Shown here: positions 54,861 to 63,691 of the stretch, one piece after another
Layout: each line of letters begins with the position of its first letter
How positions within the stretch are numbered: position 1 is the first letter of the stretch
Assembly (NCBI RefSeq): GCF_019375555.1
Contig: NZ_JAHXDN010000004.1
Coordinates: 248,001-312,000, forward strand
Origin: Roseobacter insulae
GTDB lineage: Bacteria > Pseudomonadota > Alphaproteobacteria > Rhodobacterales > Rhodobacteraceae
DNA length: 64,000 bases
Reading direction: 5' to 3'
Notes under the pieces: model-generated
What the model saw: the letters and a program-made list of their open reading frames with translations, nothing else
The model's database searches: none
What the model was told of the DNA's origin: nothing
Program-made: the position numbers and the translations under genes

Positions 54861-55344
54861 GAAAACGGTTCTTAGGTTTAGGCAGTTGCGAAGCAAGTTT
54901 AGCGAATGCTAACGATGTGCGATTGGCTTCCGTGAAGTAGGCTGCCAATTTTTCAACTTCGAAGCTATCGGGGTCTGGCGCGGATGCATTAAACTGTTCC
55001 AGATTGGCCCTCGCTGCCATCTCAAGCTGTCGTATCTCTTTTTGCTCTTCTGAGGAGTGTAAAGGAGAACGAAGTTGTGGCCCATTTCGCCATTCGTGGT
55101 CGCGCCAGGCGCTTCGAGAGGCGTGGCACTGCAATTGAAATGCGCCGAAGCTCCGCTCAACGCTTGCTTCAGTCTTTTGTCTTTCCAATCGCAAGGCGTT
55201 GATCTCGGCGCTTTTTGTTGCTTTGAGTGCCAGCTTGATTGATCTACGATCTAGCATCCAGAATGCGACACCAAGCGTCGCGACGATGGCTGTGTAGAAC
55301 TCCAGCGGATTTGTCAGCATCAAGTATTGAGCATAATCAATCAT
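54856..55344 (-). CDS. Membrane-anchored helical protein, unknown
   Basis: From ATG 55344 (after GGGGGAGCG) the product has 162 residues: one N-terminal membrane segment near 13-31 (FYTAIVATLGVAFWMLD) and then a charged helical region (KATKSAEINALRLERQKTEA) of coiled-coil character to the end. No family is recognised. It converges on the SAVED gene and lies between it and tRNA-Thr. An unfused membrane effector for the SAVED sensor is one possibility, but convergent orientation is unusual for CBASS partners. Confidence 0.55.
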   Translation of the reverse strand: MIDYAQYLMLTNPLEFYTAIVATLGVAFWMLDRRSIKLALKATKSAEINALRLERQKTEASVERSFGAFQLQCHASRSAWRDHEWRNGPQLRSPLHSSEEQKEIRQLEMAARANLEQFNASAPDPDSFEVEKLAAYFTEANRTSLAFAKLASQLPKPKNRFL

Positions 55345-55592
55345 CAGCGCTCCCCCTATATCGTTCAGCAAAAAAGCGTGTCCACAACATGTGGCTGTTA
55401 GATGGCGTCCATTCAACTGTTGGGGCCGACCGCACCCCGACGCGGAAATCATTTTCCATACGAATGGCTGCTTTGACCGGCAGCGCCGCAGCATCGGAAA
55501 ACCGTACCTAATGGCAGGAATGGGCAGTTGCCGAACACTGGCCGTCTACGGCGGTCACACCAAGGAATTGAGGAGAAGCATAGGGTTGATGG

Positions 55593-55664
<72 letters not shown>

Positions 55665-55750
55665 GCCGACGTGGCGGGTGATTAGACGCTAATGCGGATC
55701 GGTGCAAGCCTAATCTGGACCCCCCGCGCGGCCTGCGTTAGACAGGCGGC

Positions 55751-55930
55751 ATGGCTCAGAAAGACCAGTCCCCAAAGCCCGGAAAACCGGGTACTTCCCG
55801 TGATGACCGGCTGAAAGCCGCGCTGAAGGCAAATCTTGCCCGACGCAAAGCACAAAGCCGCGCGCGTGCGAAGGATCAGGGACCCGATACAGGCACACCG
55901 GCGCTGGCCGGTAAAAACAAGGACGCATAA
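55751..55930 (+). CDS. Small basic protein upstream of murA
   Basis: ATG 55751 to TAA 55930 encodes 59 residues beginning [20 protein letters not shown], then [20 protein letters not shown] and an Ala/Gly/Asp tail. It is strongly basic with one predicted helix. A similar small gene commonly precedes murA in Roseobacter-group genomes. The stop is four bases before the murA start, so the two are co-transcribed. Function is unknown; nucleic-acid binding is possible from charge alone. Confidence 0.65.
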   Translation: MAQKDQSPKPGKPGTSRDDRLKAALKANLARRKAQSRARAKDQGPDTGTPALAGKNKDA

Positions 55931-55934
55931 GCGC

Positions 55935-57203
55935 ATGGACTCCATTCTTGTCAGAGGTGGCGGCCCGCTCGCCGGGCAAATTCCGATTGCGGGGGCAAAG
56001 AATGCCTGCCTGACCTTGATGCCGGCAACTCTGCTGTCCGAGGAGCCGCTGACCCTGATCAACGCGCCCCGCCTCAGCGACATTCGCACGATGACCCAGT
56101 TGTTGCAGTCCTTGGGGGCGGAAGTGACATCGCTGCAGGACGGGCAGGTTATCGCGCTCTCAAGCCACGATATCAGCAATCACACAGCGCATTACGACAT
56201 CGTTCGGAAAATGCGGGCCTCCATACTGGTACTGGGCCCGATGCTGGCGCGCGAAGGCCATGCGGTTGTATCTTTGCCCGGAGGGTGCGCCATCGGGGCG
56301 CGCCCCGTCGACCTGCACCTGAAGGCATTGGAAGCGATGGGGGCAGAGCTGGAACTGAAAGACGGCTATGTGCACGCGAAAGCGCCCGGCGGCCTGAAGG
56401 GCGGCAACGTCGATTTCGACTTCGCCTCCGTCGGAGCGACGGAGAACGCCTTGATGGCGGCCACGCTTGCGAAAGGAACGACCGTGCTGAACAACGCGGC
56501 GCGCGAACCCGAGATCGTTGATCTCGCACAGTGCCTTCGGGCCATGGGCGCGCATATCGAGGGTGAGGGGACTTCGGTCATCACGGTCGAAGGGGTTGAT
56601 CGGCTCGGCGGGGCGACCCATACCGTTGTGACGGATCGTATCGAACTGGGCACATACATGCTGGCGCCCGCAATCTGCGGCGGCGAAGTGGAACTGCTCG
56701 GGGGCCAGATGACCCTCGTTGAGGCCTTTTGCGAAAAACTGGACGCGGCCGGCGTCGATGTATCGGAAACTGCCGGTGGGCTATCCGTCAAGCGCCGGAC
56801 CGCAGATATTCGTGCGATCAATGTGACGACAGAGCCCTTCCCCGGTTTTCCGACTGATCTGCAGGCGCAGATGATGGCGCTGCTCTGCACGGCTCAGGGC
56901 ACGTCGGTGCTGGAGGAAAAGATATTCGAAAACCGCTTTATGCACGCGCCTGAACTGATGCGCATGGGGGCCGACATCGACGTTCAGGGCGGCACGGCGA
57001 CCGTCACCGGTGTGCCTAAACTCAAGGGGGCGCCGGTCATGGCCACCGATTTGCGCGCGTCGGTGTCGCTAATCCTTGCCGGGCTTGCGGCAGAGGGTGA
57101 GACTCGTGTCGGCCGGGTGTATCACCTCGACCGCGGGTATGAGCACGTCGTGGCCAAACTGTCCGGCGTTGGGGCCGACATCGAACGGATTTCAGAGTCA
57201 TGA
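55935..57203 (+). CDS. murA: UDP-N-acetylglucosamine 1-carboxyvinyltransferase
   Basis: The 422-residue enzyme starts [20 protein letters not shown] (ATG 55935). The active-site Cys118 is in [40 protein letters not shown] and [20 protein letters not shown] are further MurA blocks. It transfers enolpyruvate from PEP to UDP-GlcNAc, the first committed step of peptidoglycan synthesis in the cytoplasm. The catalytic Cys predicts fosfomycin sensitivity. The stop overlaps the DUF2948 gene by four bases. Confidence 0.97.
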   Translation: MDSILVRGGGPLAGQIPIAGAKNACLTLMPATLLSEEPLTLINAPRLSDIRTMTQLLQSLGAEVTSLQDGQVIALSSHDISNHTAHYDIVRKMRASILVLGPMLAREGHAVVSLPGGCAIGARPVDLHLKALEAMGAELELKDGYVHAKAPGGLKGGNVDFDFASVGATENALMAATLAKGTTVLNNAAREPEIVDLAQCLRAMGAHIEGEGTSVITVEGVDRLGGATHTVVTDRIELGTYMLAPAICGGEVELLGGQMTLVEAFCEKLDAAGVDVSETAGGLSVKRRTADIRAINVTTEPFPGFPTDLQAQMMALLCTAQGTSVLEEKIFENRFMHAPELMRMGADIDVQGGTATVTGVPKLKGAPVMATDLRASVSLILAGLAAEGETRVGRVYHLDRGYEHVVAKLSGVGADIERISES

Positions 57204-57667
57204 CGGATGCACGGTTTGAAGACAGCCGCGAGGCCCCGCTGAACCTGGGGGCCATGGACGCCGATGACCTCGCGGTGATCTCGGCACTGGTGCAGGATGC
57301 CGTGTTCCCTGCGTCAGAAATGCGCTGGGACCGGACAGCCCACCGCTTTGCCCTGCTCCTGAACCGGTTTCGCTGGGAAGAAGGCCCCGCACGCGCGGCC
57401 TCACCCGAGCGGGTCCAGTCTGTGCTTGTTTTCGAGGGGGTGTCCGGCGTTGCCAGCAACGGTATTGACCGCAAGGACAAGGACACCGTTCTATCCATCC
57501 TGTCGGTCACCTTCGACGCCACGGACGCGCCGGCGGGCCATGTTCTTCTGACCCTAGCGGGCGATGGCGCAATCCGTCTGACGACCGAGGCGCTGGAAGC
57601 CACTTTGAAAGATGTGACCAAGCCTTATGTAGCCCCGTCAAAGAAGACACCCGACCACCCTGATTGA
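57200..57667 (+). CDS. DUF2948 family protein
   Basis: The 155-residue cytoplasmic protein ([13 protein letters not shown]-like start: [20 protein letters not shown]) contains [11 protein letters not shown] and [20 protein letters not shown], and ends [17 protein letters not shown]. It matches DUF2948, a family restricted largely to alphaproteobacteria and found between murA and hisD. Its function is unknown. It overlaps murA (ATGA) and precedes hisD by 70 bases. Confidence 0.88.
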   Translation: MTDARFEDSREAPLNLGAMDADDLAVISALVQDAVFPASEMRWDRTAHRFALLLNRFRWEEGPARAASPERVQSVLVFEGVSGVASNGIDRKDKDTVLSILSVTFDATDAPAGHVLLTLAGDGAIRLTTEALEATLKDVTKPYVAPSKKTPDHPD

Positions 57668-57737
57668 GTGCTCTTTCTGCTTCTGAACACCCCGCCGGAG
57701 CAATACGCGCCTCCGGTGACCCGCTAAAGGTTCCATC

Positions 57738-59045
57738 ATGCCCGTCTTTCTGAATGCCGCCGACACCGACTTTGAAGCCGCTTTCGAAACCCTTTTGTCC
57801 GCAAAGCGCGAGGACAGCCCGGATGTGGACGAAGCCGTGGCCGCGATCATTGCCGATGTGCGCCATCGGGGCGATGCCGCCCTGATCGACCTGACTCAGC
57901 GATTCGACCGGGTCACACTGACGTCCGGGACGCTGCGGATTTCAGGGGACGAGATTGACGATGCCGCCGCGCGTGTTCCCGAAGACCAGCGCGCCGCGCT
58001 GGCGCTGGCGGCGGACCGCATACGGGCTTATCACGAACGGCAGCGACCCGAAGATGCGCAATGGACCGACGACACCGGTGCCTCGCTGGGCTGGCGCTGG
58101 ACAGCTGTTGCTGCAGCCGGGCTTTATGTGCCCGGGGGTCTGGCATCCTATCCGTCCTCCGTACTGATGAACGCGATCCCGGCCAAGGTTGCGGGCGTGC
58201 CGCGCCTTGCAATGGTGGTCCCCGCACCCGATGGCGCGCTGAACCCGCTGGTGCTTGCCGCCGCCAAGCTGGCGGGTGTGGACGAGGTCTACCGCATCGG
58301 CGGCGCACAGGCGATCGCCGCGCTGGCCTACGGCACCAAGACCATCGCGCCCGTCGACAAGATCACCGGTCCCGGAAACGCGTTCGTGGCGGCCGCCAAG
58401 CGGCGGGTGTTCGGCAAGGTCGGCATCGACATGATCGCGGGGCCCTCGGAAATCCTCGTGATCGCGGATGCGGCGAATGACCCCGACTGGATTGCGCTCG
58501 ACCTGCTCAGCCAGGCCGAGCACGATGAAAGCGCGCAATCCATCCTGATCACCACCGACGCAGGGTTTGGTCAGGCCGTCGGCGACGCCGTGGACAGACG
58601 CCTGCAAACCCTCGAACGCCGGGCCATCGCCGGGGCCAGCTGGCGCGATTTCGGGGCCATCATCACGGTGCCTGATCTGACCACCGCCGCGGTGCTTTCC
58701 GACCGGATCGCCCCGGAACACCTGGAGCTCTGCGTTGCCGACCCTGACGCCCTGAGCGCGCAGATCACGCATGCCGGTGCGATGTTTCTGGGCCAGTGGA
58801 CGCCGGAAGCCATCGGCGATTACATCGGCGGGCCGAACCATGTGTTGCCGACAGCACGTTCTGCGCGTTTTTCCTCCGGGCTGTCGGTGCTTGATTTCAT
58901 GAAGCGCACAACCCTCGCCCGCATGACGCCCGCCGCCCTGCGCACGGTTGGCCCCTCCGCCGAAACGCTCGCACAGGCGGAGAGCCTCGAAGCACATGGG
59001 CTGTCTGTCACAGCCCGGTTGCGCAAGCTGAATGATCCCGGTTAA
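57738..59045 (+). CDS. hisD: Histidinol dehydrogenase
   Basis: The 435-residue enzyme contains GLYVPGGLASYPSSVLMNAI, VDEVYRIGGAQAIAALAYGT, KITGPGNAFVAAAKRRVFGK and the zinc/substrate region DLLSQAEHDESAQSIL with GGPNHVLPTARSARFSSGLS. It carries out the last two NAD-dependent oxidations of histidine biosynthesis. Length and motifs are normal. It lies in the conserved murA-hisD-UPF0262 block rather than in a his operon. Confidence 0.97.
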   Translation: MPVFLNAADTDFEAAFETLLSAKREDSPDVDEAVAAIIADVRHRGDAALIDLTQRFDRVTLTSGTLRISGDEIDDAAARVPEDQRAALALAADRIRAYHERQRPEDAQWTDDTGASLGWRWTAVAAAGLYVPGGLASYPSSVLMNAIPAKVAGVPRLAMVVPAPDGALNPLVLAAAKLAGVDEVYRIGGAQAIAALAYGTKTIAPVDKITGPGNAFVAAAKRRVFGKVGIDMIAGPSEILVIADAANDPDWIALDLLSQAEHDESAQSILITTDAGFGQAVGDAVDRRLQTLERRAIAGASWRDFGAIITVPDLTTAAVLSDRIAPEHLELCVADPDALSAQITHAGAMFLGQWTPEAIGDYIGGPNHVLPTARSARFSSGLSVLDFMKRTTLARMTPAALRTVGPSAETLAQAESLEAHGLSVTARLRKLNDPG

Positions 59046-59123
59046 CGGGGTCTTGGTCATTGCCCTTCGGCGCGGACCTGCGTTAAGCAATGTCAGTTCG
59101 CTATCCGAGTAAAGAATCCATCA

Positions 59124-59603
59124 ATGTCCCGCATTTCCCAGATCATCATTGACGACTCCGGCCTGCCGCCGCCCACACCCGAGATCGAACAGGAGCGCCG
59201 TGTCGCCATGTTCGACCTGCTTGAGGACAACACTTTCGTGTTGCCTGAACGCGACGGACGCGACGTCCCGCAAGGTCCCTATCACGTGGGGCTCGCGATC
59301 CGGGAAAAACGCCTTGTTTTCGATGTGAGCACCGAGACGGACGAAAAAGCGGCCGAATTCCATCTGTCGCTCGGTCCGTTTCGGCAGGTCGTCAAAGACT
59401 ATTTCCAGATATGCGAAAGCTACTTCGAAGCGGTCAAGAAGCTGCCGCCAAGCCAGATTGAAACGATCGATATGGCGCGTCGCGGTATTCACAACGAAGG
59501 GTCTCGCGTCCTGCAGGAACGTCTGGAGGGCAAGGCAGAAGTGGATACCGACACCGCGCGCCGCCTGTTCACACTGATCTGCGTCCTGCATTTTGGAGGC
59601 TGA
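59124..59603 (+). CDS. UPF0262 family protein
   Basis: The 159-residue protein starts MSRISQIIIDDSGLPPPTPE, contains LHFGG at its end and LSLGPFRQVVKDYFQICESY in the middle, matching UPF0262, an alphaproteobacterial family of unknown function. The following phosphatase gene starts directly after its stop. Confidence 0.92.
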   Translation: MSRISQIIIDDSGLPPPTPEIEQERRVAMFDLLEDNTFVLPERDGRDVPQGPYHVGLAIREKRLVFDVSTETDEKAAEFHLSLGPFRQVVKDYFQICESYFEAVKKLPPSQIETIDMARRGIHNEGSRVLQERLEGKAEVDTDTARRLFTLICVLHFGG

Positions 59604-60065
59604 ATGAGCCAGGAAATGCCAGGGTCCGTTCTGTTTTGCTGTGACCACAACGCGGTGCGGTCGCCCATGGCCGAGGGCATCATGAAAAAGCTGTATGGCA
59701 CCGGCACCTATGTCCAGTCGGCCGGTGTGATCAACGATATGGAGATCGACGGATTTTCCATCGCGGTCTGTCAGGAAATCAATGTCGAACTGTCGCGCCA
59801 CCGCAGCCGCAGCTTCGACGAGATGGAAAACTGGGGCGATGATCTGGGCTCGTTCGATCTGGTGATCGCGCTCAGCCCGGCATCGCAGCGCCGGGCACTG
59901 GACCTGACACGGTTTTATCATCTGGAAGTCGAATACTGGCCCATTCTGGACCCCACGGGGCTGGGGGAAGGACGCGATGCAAAACTGGCCAGCTACAGGC
60001 AGGCGCGGGATCAGATCAGGGAAAGACTGCTGGCGCGTTTCGGTCCCCCGACGGAGATGATGTAA
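59604..60065 (+). CDS. Low-molecular-weight protein-tyrosine-phosphatase family protein
   Basis: The 153-residue protein has the CX5R(S) phosphate loop in VLFCCDHNAVRSPMAEGIMK and a downstream FDLVIALSPASQRRALDLTR segment, followed by YWPILDPTGLGEG with the acidic residue. The first loop position is typical of phosphatase or arsenate-reductase relatives. It is coupled to UPF0262 and ends the conserved block, with a convergent MarR gene beyond. Confidence 0.88.
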   Translation: MSQEMPGSVLFCCDHNAVRSPMAEGIMKKLYGTGTYVQSAGVINDMEIDGFSIAVCQEINVELSRHRSRSFDEMENWGDDLGSFDLVIALSPASQRRALDLTRFYHLEVEYWPILDPTGLGEGRDAKLASYRQARDQIRERLLARFGPPTEMM

Positions 60066-60082
60066 CTGAAGGCCCGAGCGCC

Positions 60083-60571
60083 TCAGACACCATCAAGCGT
60101 CCCCAGGAATTTCTTCAGCAAACCGTCCAGCGCCTGTCGTTCCGCAACTGTCAGGCCCGAGACGATTTTTGCTTGCGTGGCGACGTGGGCAGCGACCCCC
60201 CGGTCTATGACCTGAAAACCCTTGTCGGTCAGTGATATCAGAAATCCGCGACCGTCATCGGGGTTCGGCACGCGCTCGACGAATCCGGCCCTGACCAGTT
60301 GATCGATGCGGTTCGTCATTGTTCCCGACGTCACCATCGTCGATGCGATCAGATCGCTGGGTGACAAACGGTAAGGCGCACCCGACCGGCGCAGGGTCGC
60401 CAGAACGTCAAAGCCGGGAGCATTCAGGCCAAACGCCAACCACGTCTTTTCCATTTCCCGCGTTGCACTGACAGCAGCCCTTTTGAGCCGCCCCAGCAAG
60501 GCCATCGGTGCCACATCGAGGTCGGGACGTTCCTTGCCCCATTGCACAGTGATTTTGTCAACATGATCCAT
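60083..60571 (-). CDS. MarR-family transcriptional regulator
   Basis: The 162-residue protein has the MarR winged helix: FDVLATLRRSGAPYRLSPSD, LIASTMVTSGTMTNRIDQLV and the wing VERVPNPDDGRGFLISLTDK. It is divergent from an EamA transporter gene, and two perfect palindromes sit in the shared promoter. It probably represses both itself and the exporter until a small-molecule ligand is present. Confidence 0.93.
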   Translation of the reverse strand: MDHVDKITVQWGKERPDLDVAPMALLGRLKRAAVSATREMEKTWLAFGLNAPGFDVLATLRRSGAPYRLSPSDLIASTMVTSGTMTNRIDQLVRAGFVERVPNPDDGRGFLISLTDKGFQVIDRGVAAHVATQAKIVSGLTVAERQALDGLLKKFLGTLDGV

Positions 60572-60594
60572 ATTTCCATAATTACAGTTTTTAT

Positions 60595-60632
60595 CTTGAC
60601 GTCAAGGCAATTATATATATCTTGATATCAAG
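60595..60632. promoter_or_regulatory. Two perfect MarR operator palindromes
   Basis: CTTGACGTCAAG (60595-60606) and CTTGATATCAAG (60621-60632) are 12-bp perfect palindromes with centres 26 bp apart, separated by a TATA-rich stretch. They lie between the divergent marR-type and EamA genes. The first contains a TTGAC -35-like hexamer in both directions and the second covers the start region of the transporter transcript. Confidence 0.75.
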
Positions 60633-60649
60633 ACACTATGGAGTCGATC

Positions 60650-61528
60650 ATGCCACGTACAACAGACATCCTGCTGACCGGGATCGCCCCGGCAATCTGG
60701 GGCAGCACCTATATCGTGACAACCGAATTTCTGCCGCAGGGGTATCCGCTCACGGCAGCCATGCTGCGCGCCTTGCCTGCCGGTCTTTTGTTGCTCATCA
60801 TCGTGCGGCGCCTGCCAGAGCCTGCGCTATGGGCCAGGATTCTCGTACTCGGCGCCCTGAATTTCTCTGTGTTCTGGTCGCTTCTCTTCCTTGCGGCCTA
60901 CCGTTTACCCGGCGGTGTTGCGGCAACCCTGGGCGCGCTGCAGCCGCTCATGGTCATATTCCTTGCACGCGCGGCACTGAACAGGCCGATCTTGCCGGTT
61001 TCCGTGATCGCAGCGGTTGCGGGCGTCGGCGGGGTTTCTTTGCTGGTCCTGACCTCCAAGGCGGCATTGGAGCCCTGGGGCATGGTCGCGGCTCTTGCAG
61101 GCGCTCTGTCCATGGCCGCTGGCACGGTTCTGAGCCGAAAGTGGCAGCCGCCGGTCTCCGCGCTGACCTTCACGGCATGGCAACTGACAGCCGGGGGCGC
61201 CCTTCTGTTGCCGGTTGCTTTCTGGGCGGAACCCGCGCTCCCAAAACTGAGCACAGAAAACCTGCTGGGCTTTGTCTACCTGGGCGCCATCGGTGCCGCG
61301 CTGACCTACGTGTTGTGGTTCCGGGGCGTCCGCAATCTGGAACCTGCCGCCCTCTCGACACTGGGATTTCTCAGCCCGGTGTCAGCGGTTCTGCTTGGGT
61401 GGATATTTCTCGACCAGAACCTGAGCGTCCTGCAATTGATCGGATTCGGCGTCGTCCTGGCAAGTATCTGGCTCAGCCAGAGGCCACATGTGCCGTTTTG
61501 GAAAGGCCCCCCGCTCCCCGCCCGGTGA
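60650..61528 (+). CDS. EamA/DMT-family transporter
   Basis: The 292-residue protein has ten membrane segments in two EamA repeats: APAIWGSTYIVTTEFLPQGY, ARAALNRPILPVSVIAAVAG, then LGAIGAALTYVLWFRGVRNL and GWIFLDQNLSVLQLIGFGVV. GGAG lies eight bases before ATG 60650, which therefore fits better than ATG 60638 only six bases after an operator. It probably exports an amino acid, metabolite or toxic compound under MarR control. Confidence 0.92.
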   Translation: MPRTTDILLTGIAPAIWGSTYIVTTEFLPQGYPLTAAMLRALPAGLLLLIIVRRLPEPALWARILVLGALNFSVFWSLLFLAAYRLPGGVAATLGALQPLMVIFLARAALNRPILPVSVIAAVAGVGGVSLLVLTSKAALEPWGMVAALAGALSMAAGTVLSRKWQPPVSALTFTAWQLTAGGALLLPVAFWAEPALPKLSTENLLGFVYLGAIGAALTYVLWFRGVRNLEPAALSTLGFLSPVSAVLLGWIFLDQNLSVLQLIGFGVVLASIWLSQRPHVPFWKGPPLPAR

Positions 61529-61711
61529 CATGCGAAATGCAGGTCGAAGGGCAACTGCCAACCTGCTCGCTGACAAAGGGCGACACGGCGCTTGGAAATC
61601 TTCGCCGCGCATGTTCTTTCGCGATAAAGCTTGGGGATGAATACCCACCGCGTCACATTACCGAAACAAACGTCTCTTACCAAAGCGTAGTCAAAAACCC
61701 GAGGATATCCC

Positions 61712-63199
61712 ATGAACAGATTACTACCCATGACGGCGCTTACGGCACTGATGTCCACCACAGCTGGCGCTCAGAACGTCTCGCAAGCCGATAACGAATG
61801 GTTCAGAGCGGGACAAGCCGCCATTGCACAAAAAACGGCGGTCCAGCCGATCACATCGCAAGCTAAAAACGTCATCATCCTGATCGCGGATGGCAATGGT
61901 GTCGGCACCAATTATGCAACGCGCCTCTGGCACGGTCAGCAGAACGGGAACATGGGTGACGAAAACGTTCTGCCGTACGAAACATTCCCGCATCTTGCGC
62001 TGGCGAAAACCTACAACGTGAACGCCCAAACACCTGACAGCGCCGGCACGGGCACCGCGATGCACTCGGGCATCAAGACGAAAGCAGGGGTTGTCGGCGT
62101 GGACGAAACGCTGAACCGCGGCGATTGCGCGCAAACAGAAGCGGCGTCTGTCACCAACATGTCTGAAATCATGACTGCGACAGGCCGGTCCGTCGGAGTG
62201 ATCTCCACCGCGCGGATCACGCATGCCACCCCGGCCTCGGTTTATGCGCATTCCGCCGACCGGAACTACGAATCCAACGACGGGTTGCCGGAAGGCTGCG
62301 CGCAGCCGGACATCGCCTCACAGTTGATCGAGGCCATGAAGGCAGGTCATGTCGATGTCGCGATGGGCGGTGGACGCCGCCACTTCATCGGCAAGGATGT
62401 CACGGACGAAGAGGGCAAAACCGGCAAGCGCACCGACGGGCGCAACCTGCTGGAAGAGGCCAGAAGCATGGGTGCCCAGTATGCATGGAACGACGAGACC
62501 GCCAGCGCATTGGCGCTGGATGGCTCCTCTCCGATCCTCGCCTTGTTCGAATCCAGCCACATGAAATACGAATATGACCGGACAGGTGAGCCCTCGCTGG
62601 CCGAGATGACAAGCACCGCGATCAGGGCACTGCAAGGCAATGAAGGCGGGTTTTTTCTCTCCATCGAAGCCGGACGCGTGGATCACGCCAACCATGACGG
62701 CAACCTCCACCGCGTTGTAACCGATGGGGTCGCCTTCGCGGAGGCCGTCGCGATTGCCGACGAGCTGACCAGCGACGAAGACACTCTGATCGTGGTCACC
62801 GCCGATCACGAGCATGCAATTGCCTTCAACGGGTATTGCGGGCGCGGCACACCCATCACCGGCCTGTGCTACGGCATCGACGGCAATGGCGTGATGCACA
62901 ACGGAGAGCCGCAAACCGGTGCTGACGGCAAACCCTATACGGTTGTCGGATATCTCAACGGTGCCGGTACTGTCCTGCGGGAAGACGTCAACTGGGTCGG
63001 GGCGCGTGGCGATATCACCCAGGATGAGGCCACCGATCCGGACTACCTGCAGCAGGCGCTTATCCCACGCTCTTCGGAAACCCATTCGGGTGAGGACGTC
63101 GCGATTTATGCGAAAGGTCCCTGGGCGCACCTGTTGAACGGTACGGTTGAGCAGAACTTCATATTCCACGTGATGCATCACGCCGCCACGGTGGAGTAA
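61712..63199 (+). CDS. phoA: Alkaline phosphatase (PhoA family), secreted
   Basis: The 495-residue precursor has a signal peptide ending TAGA. Metal and catalytic motifs are present: NVIILIADGNGVGTNYATRL, catalytic Ser110 in TPDSAGTGTAMHSG, IEAGRVDHANHDGNLHRVV and VTADHEHAIAFNGY, with HSGEDVAIYAKGPW near the end. It hydrolyses phosphomonoesters in the periplasm to release phosphate. It is monocistronic. I do not see a clear Pho box upstream. A perfect hairpin follows the gene. Confidence 0.93.
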   Translation: MNRLLPMTALTALMSTTAGAQNVSQADNEWFRAGQAAIAQKTAVQPITSQAKNVIILIADGNGVGTNYATRLWHGQQNGNMGDENVLPYETFPHLALAKTYNVNAQTPDSAGTGTAMHSGIKTKAGVVGVDETLNRGDCAQTEAASVTNMSEIMTATGRSVGVISTARITHATPASVYAHSADRNYESNDGLPEGCAQPDIASQLIEAMKAGHVDVAMGGGRRHFIGKDVTDEEGKTGKRTDGRNLLEEARSMGAQYAWNDETASALALDGSSPILALFESSHMKYEYDRTGEPSLAEMTSTAIRALQGNEGGFFLSIEAGRVDHANHDGNLHRVVTDGVAFAEAVAIADELTSDEDTLIVVTADHEHAIAFNGYCGRGTPITGLCYGIDGNGVMHNGEPQTGADGKPYTVVGYLNGAGTVLREDVNWVGARGDITQDEATDPDYLQQALIPRSSETHSGEDVAIYAKGPWAHLLNGTVEQNFIFHVMHHAATVE

Positions 63200-63221
63200 C
63201 ACCATCATTTGACGTAATCTG

Positions 63222-63243
63222 GTGTCCCGGTCCGCCGGGACAC
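63222..63243 (+). terminator. Hairpin after alkaline phosphatase gene
   Basis: GTGTCCCGG (63222-63230) pairs with CCGGGACAC (63235-63243) around loop TCCG, a perfect 9-bp stem. No clear T-run follows, so termination is likely but not certain. Confidence 0.6.
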
Positions 63244-63268
63244 TCCCGTATCTTCCAAGGGGCCCCCG

Positions 63269-63688
63269 ATGTTGAAAAGGCGAAACCTTCTGATAGCTGC
63301 GATGGCTTGGACACTGCCTTTTCCGGCCTTCGCGACCCCGTCTGCCATCAGGATGCGCGACCTCTACAACAAGGATACCAGCTTTTCAGAACTCGCCCTG
63401 TCCCTGCAAGACCAGAGGATCGATGTCGAAGGGTTCATGGCGCCGCCCCTCAAGGCCGATGCCACCTTCTTCGTGCTGACAAAGAAGCCAATGGCCGTCT
63501 GCCCGTTTTGTGAAACCGACGCAGACTGGCCGGATGATATCCTCGCCGTCCACACAAAGCGACGGATCAAGGTAAAACCGTTCACGTTGCGTCTTCGGGT
63601 GTCAGGCGTTCTCGAACTGGGGTCTCTGCGCGATGCCGAGACAGGCTTTGTCAGCAGGGTGCGGCTGACAGATGCGACGTATCGCTGA
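63269..63688 (+). CDS. Secreted CxxC protein beside an ABC transporter (DUF3299-like)
   Basis: The 139-residue precursor starts MLKRRNLLIAAMAWTLPFPA with an export signal ending AFA. The mature part has VEGFMAPPLKADATFFVLTK and a CPFC motif (AVCPFCETDADWP), a pattern like DUF3299-type proteins that may bind metal. The ABC ATPase gene begins three bases after its stop, so it is probably an accessory of that transporter. Confidence 0.65.
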   Translation: MLKRRNLLIAAMAWTLPFPAFATPSAIRMRDLYNKDTSFSELALSLQDQRIDVEGFMAPPLKADATFFVLTKKPMAVCPFCETDADWPDDILAVHTKRRIKVKPFTLRLRVSGVLELGSLRDAETGFVSRVRLTDATYR

Positions 63689-63691
63689 CCC

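Noticed and set aside
61529-61711. Pho box upstream of the alkaline phosphatase
   Set aside because: No CTGTCAT-type direct repeat with 11-bp spacing is present; CGTCACA near 61661 stands alone.
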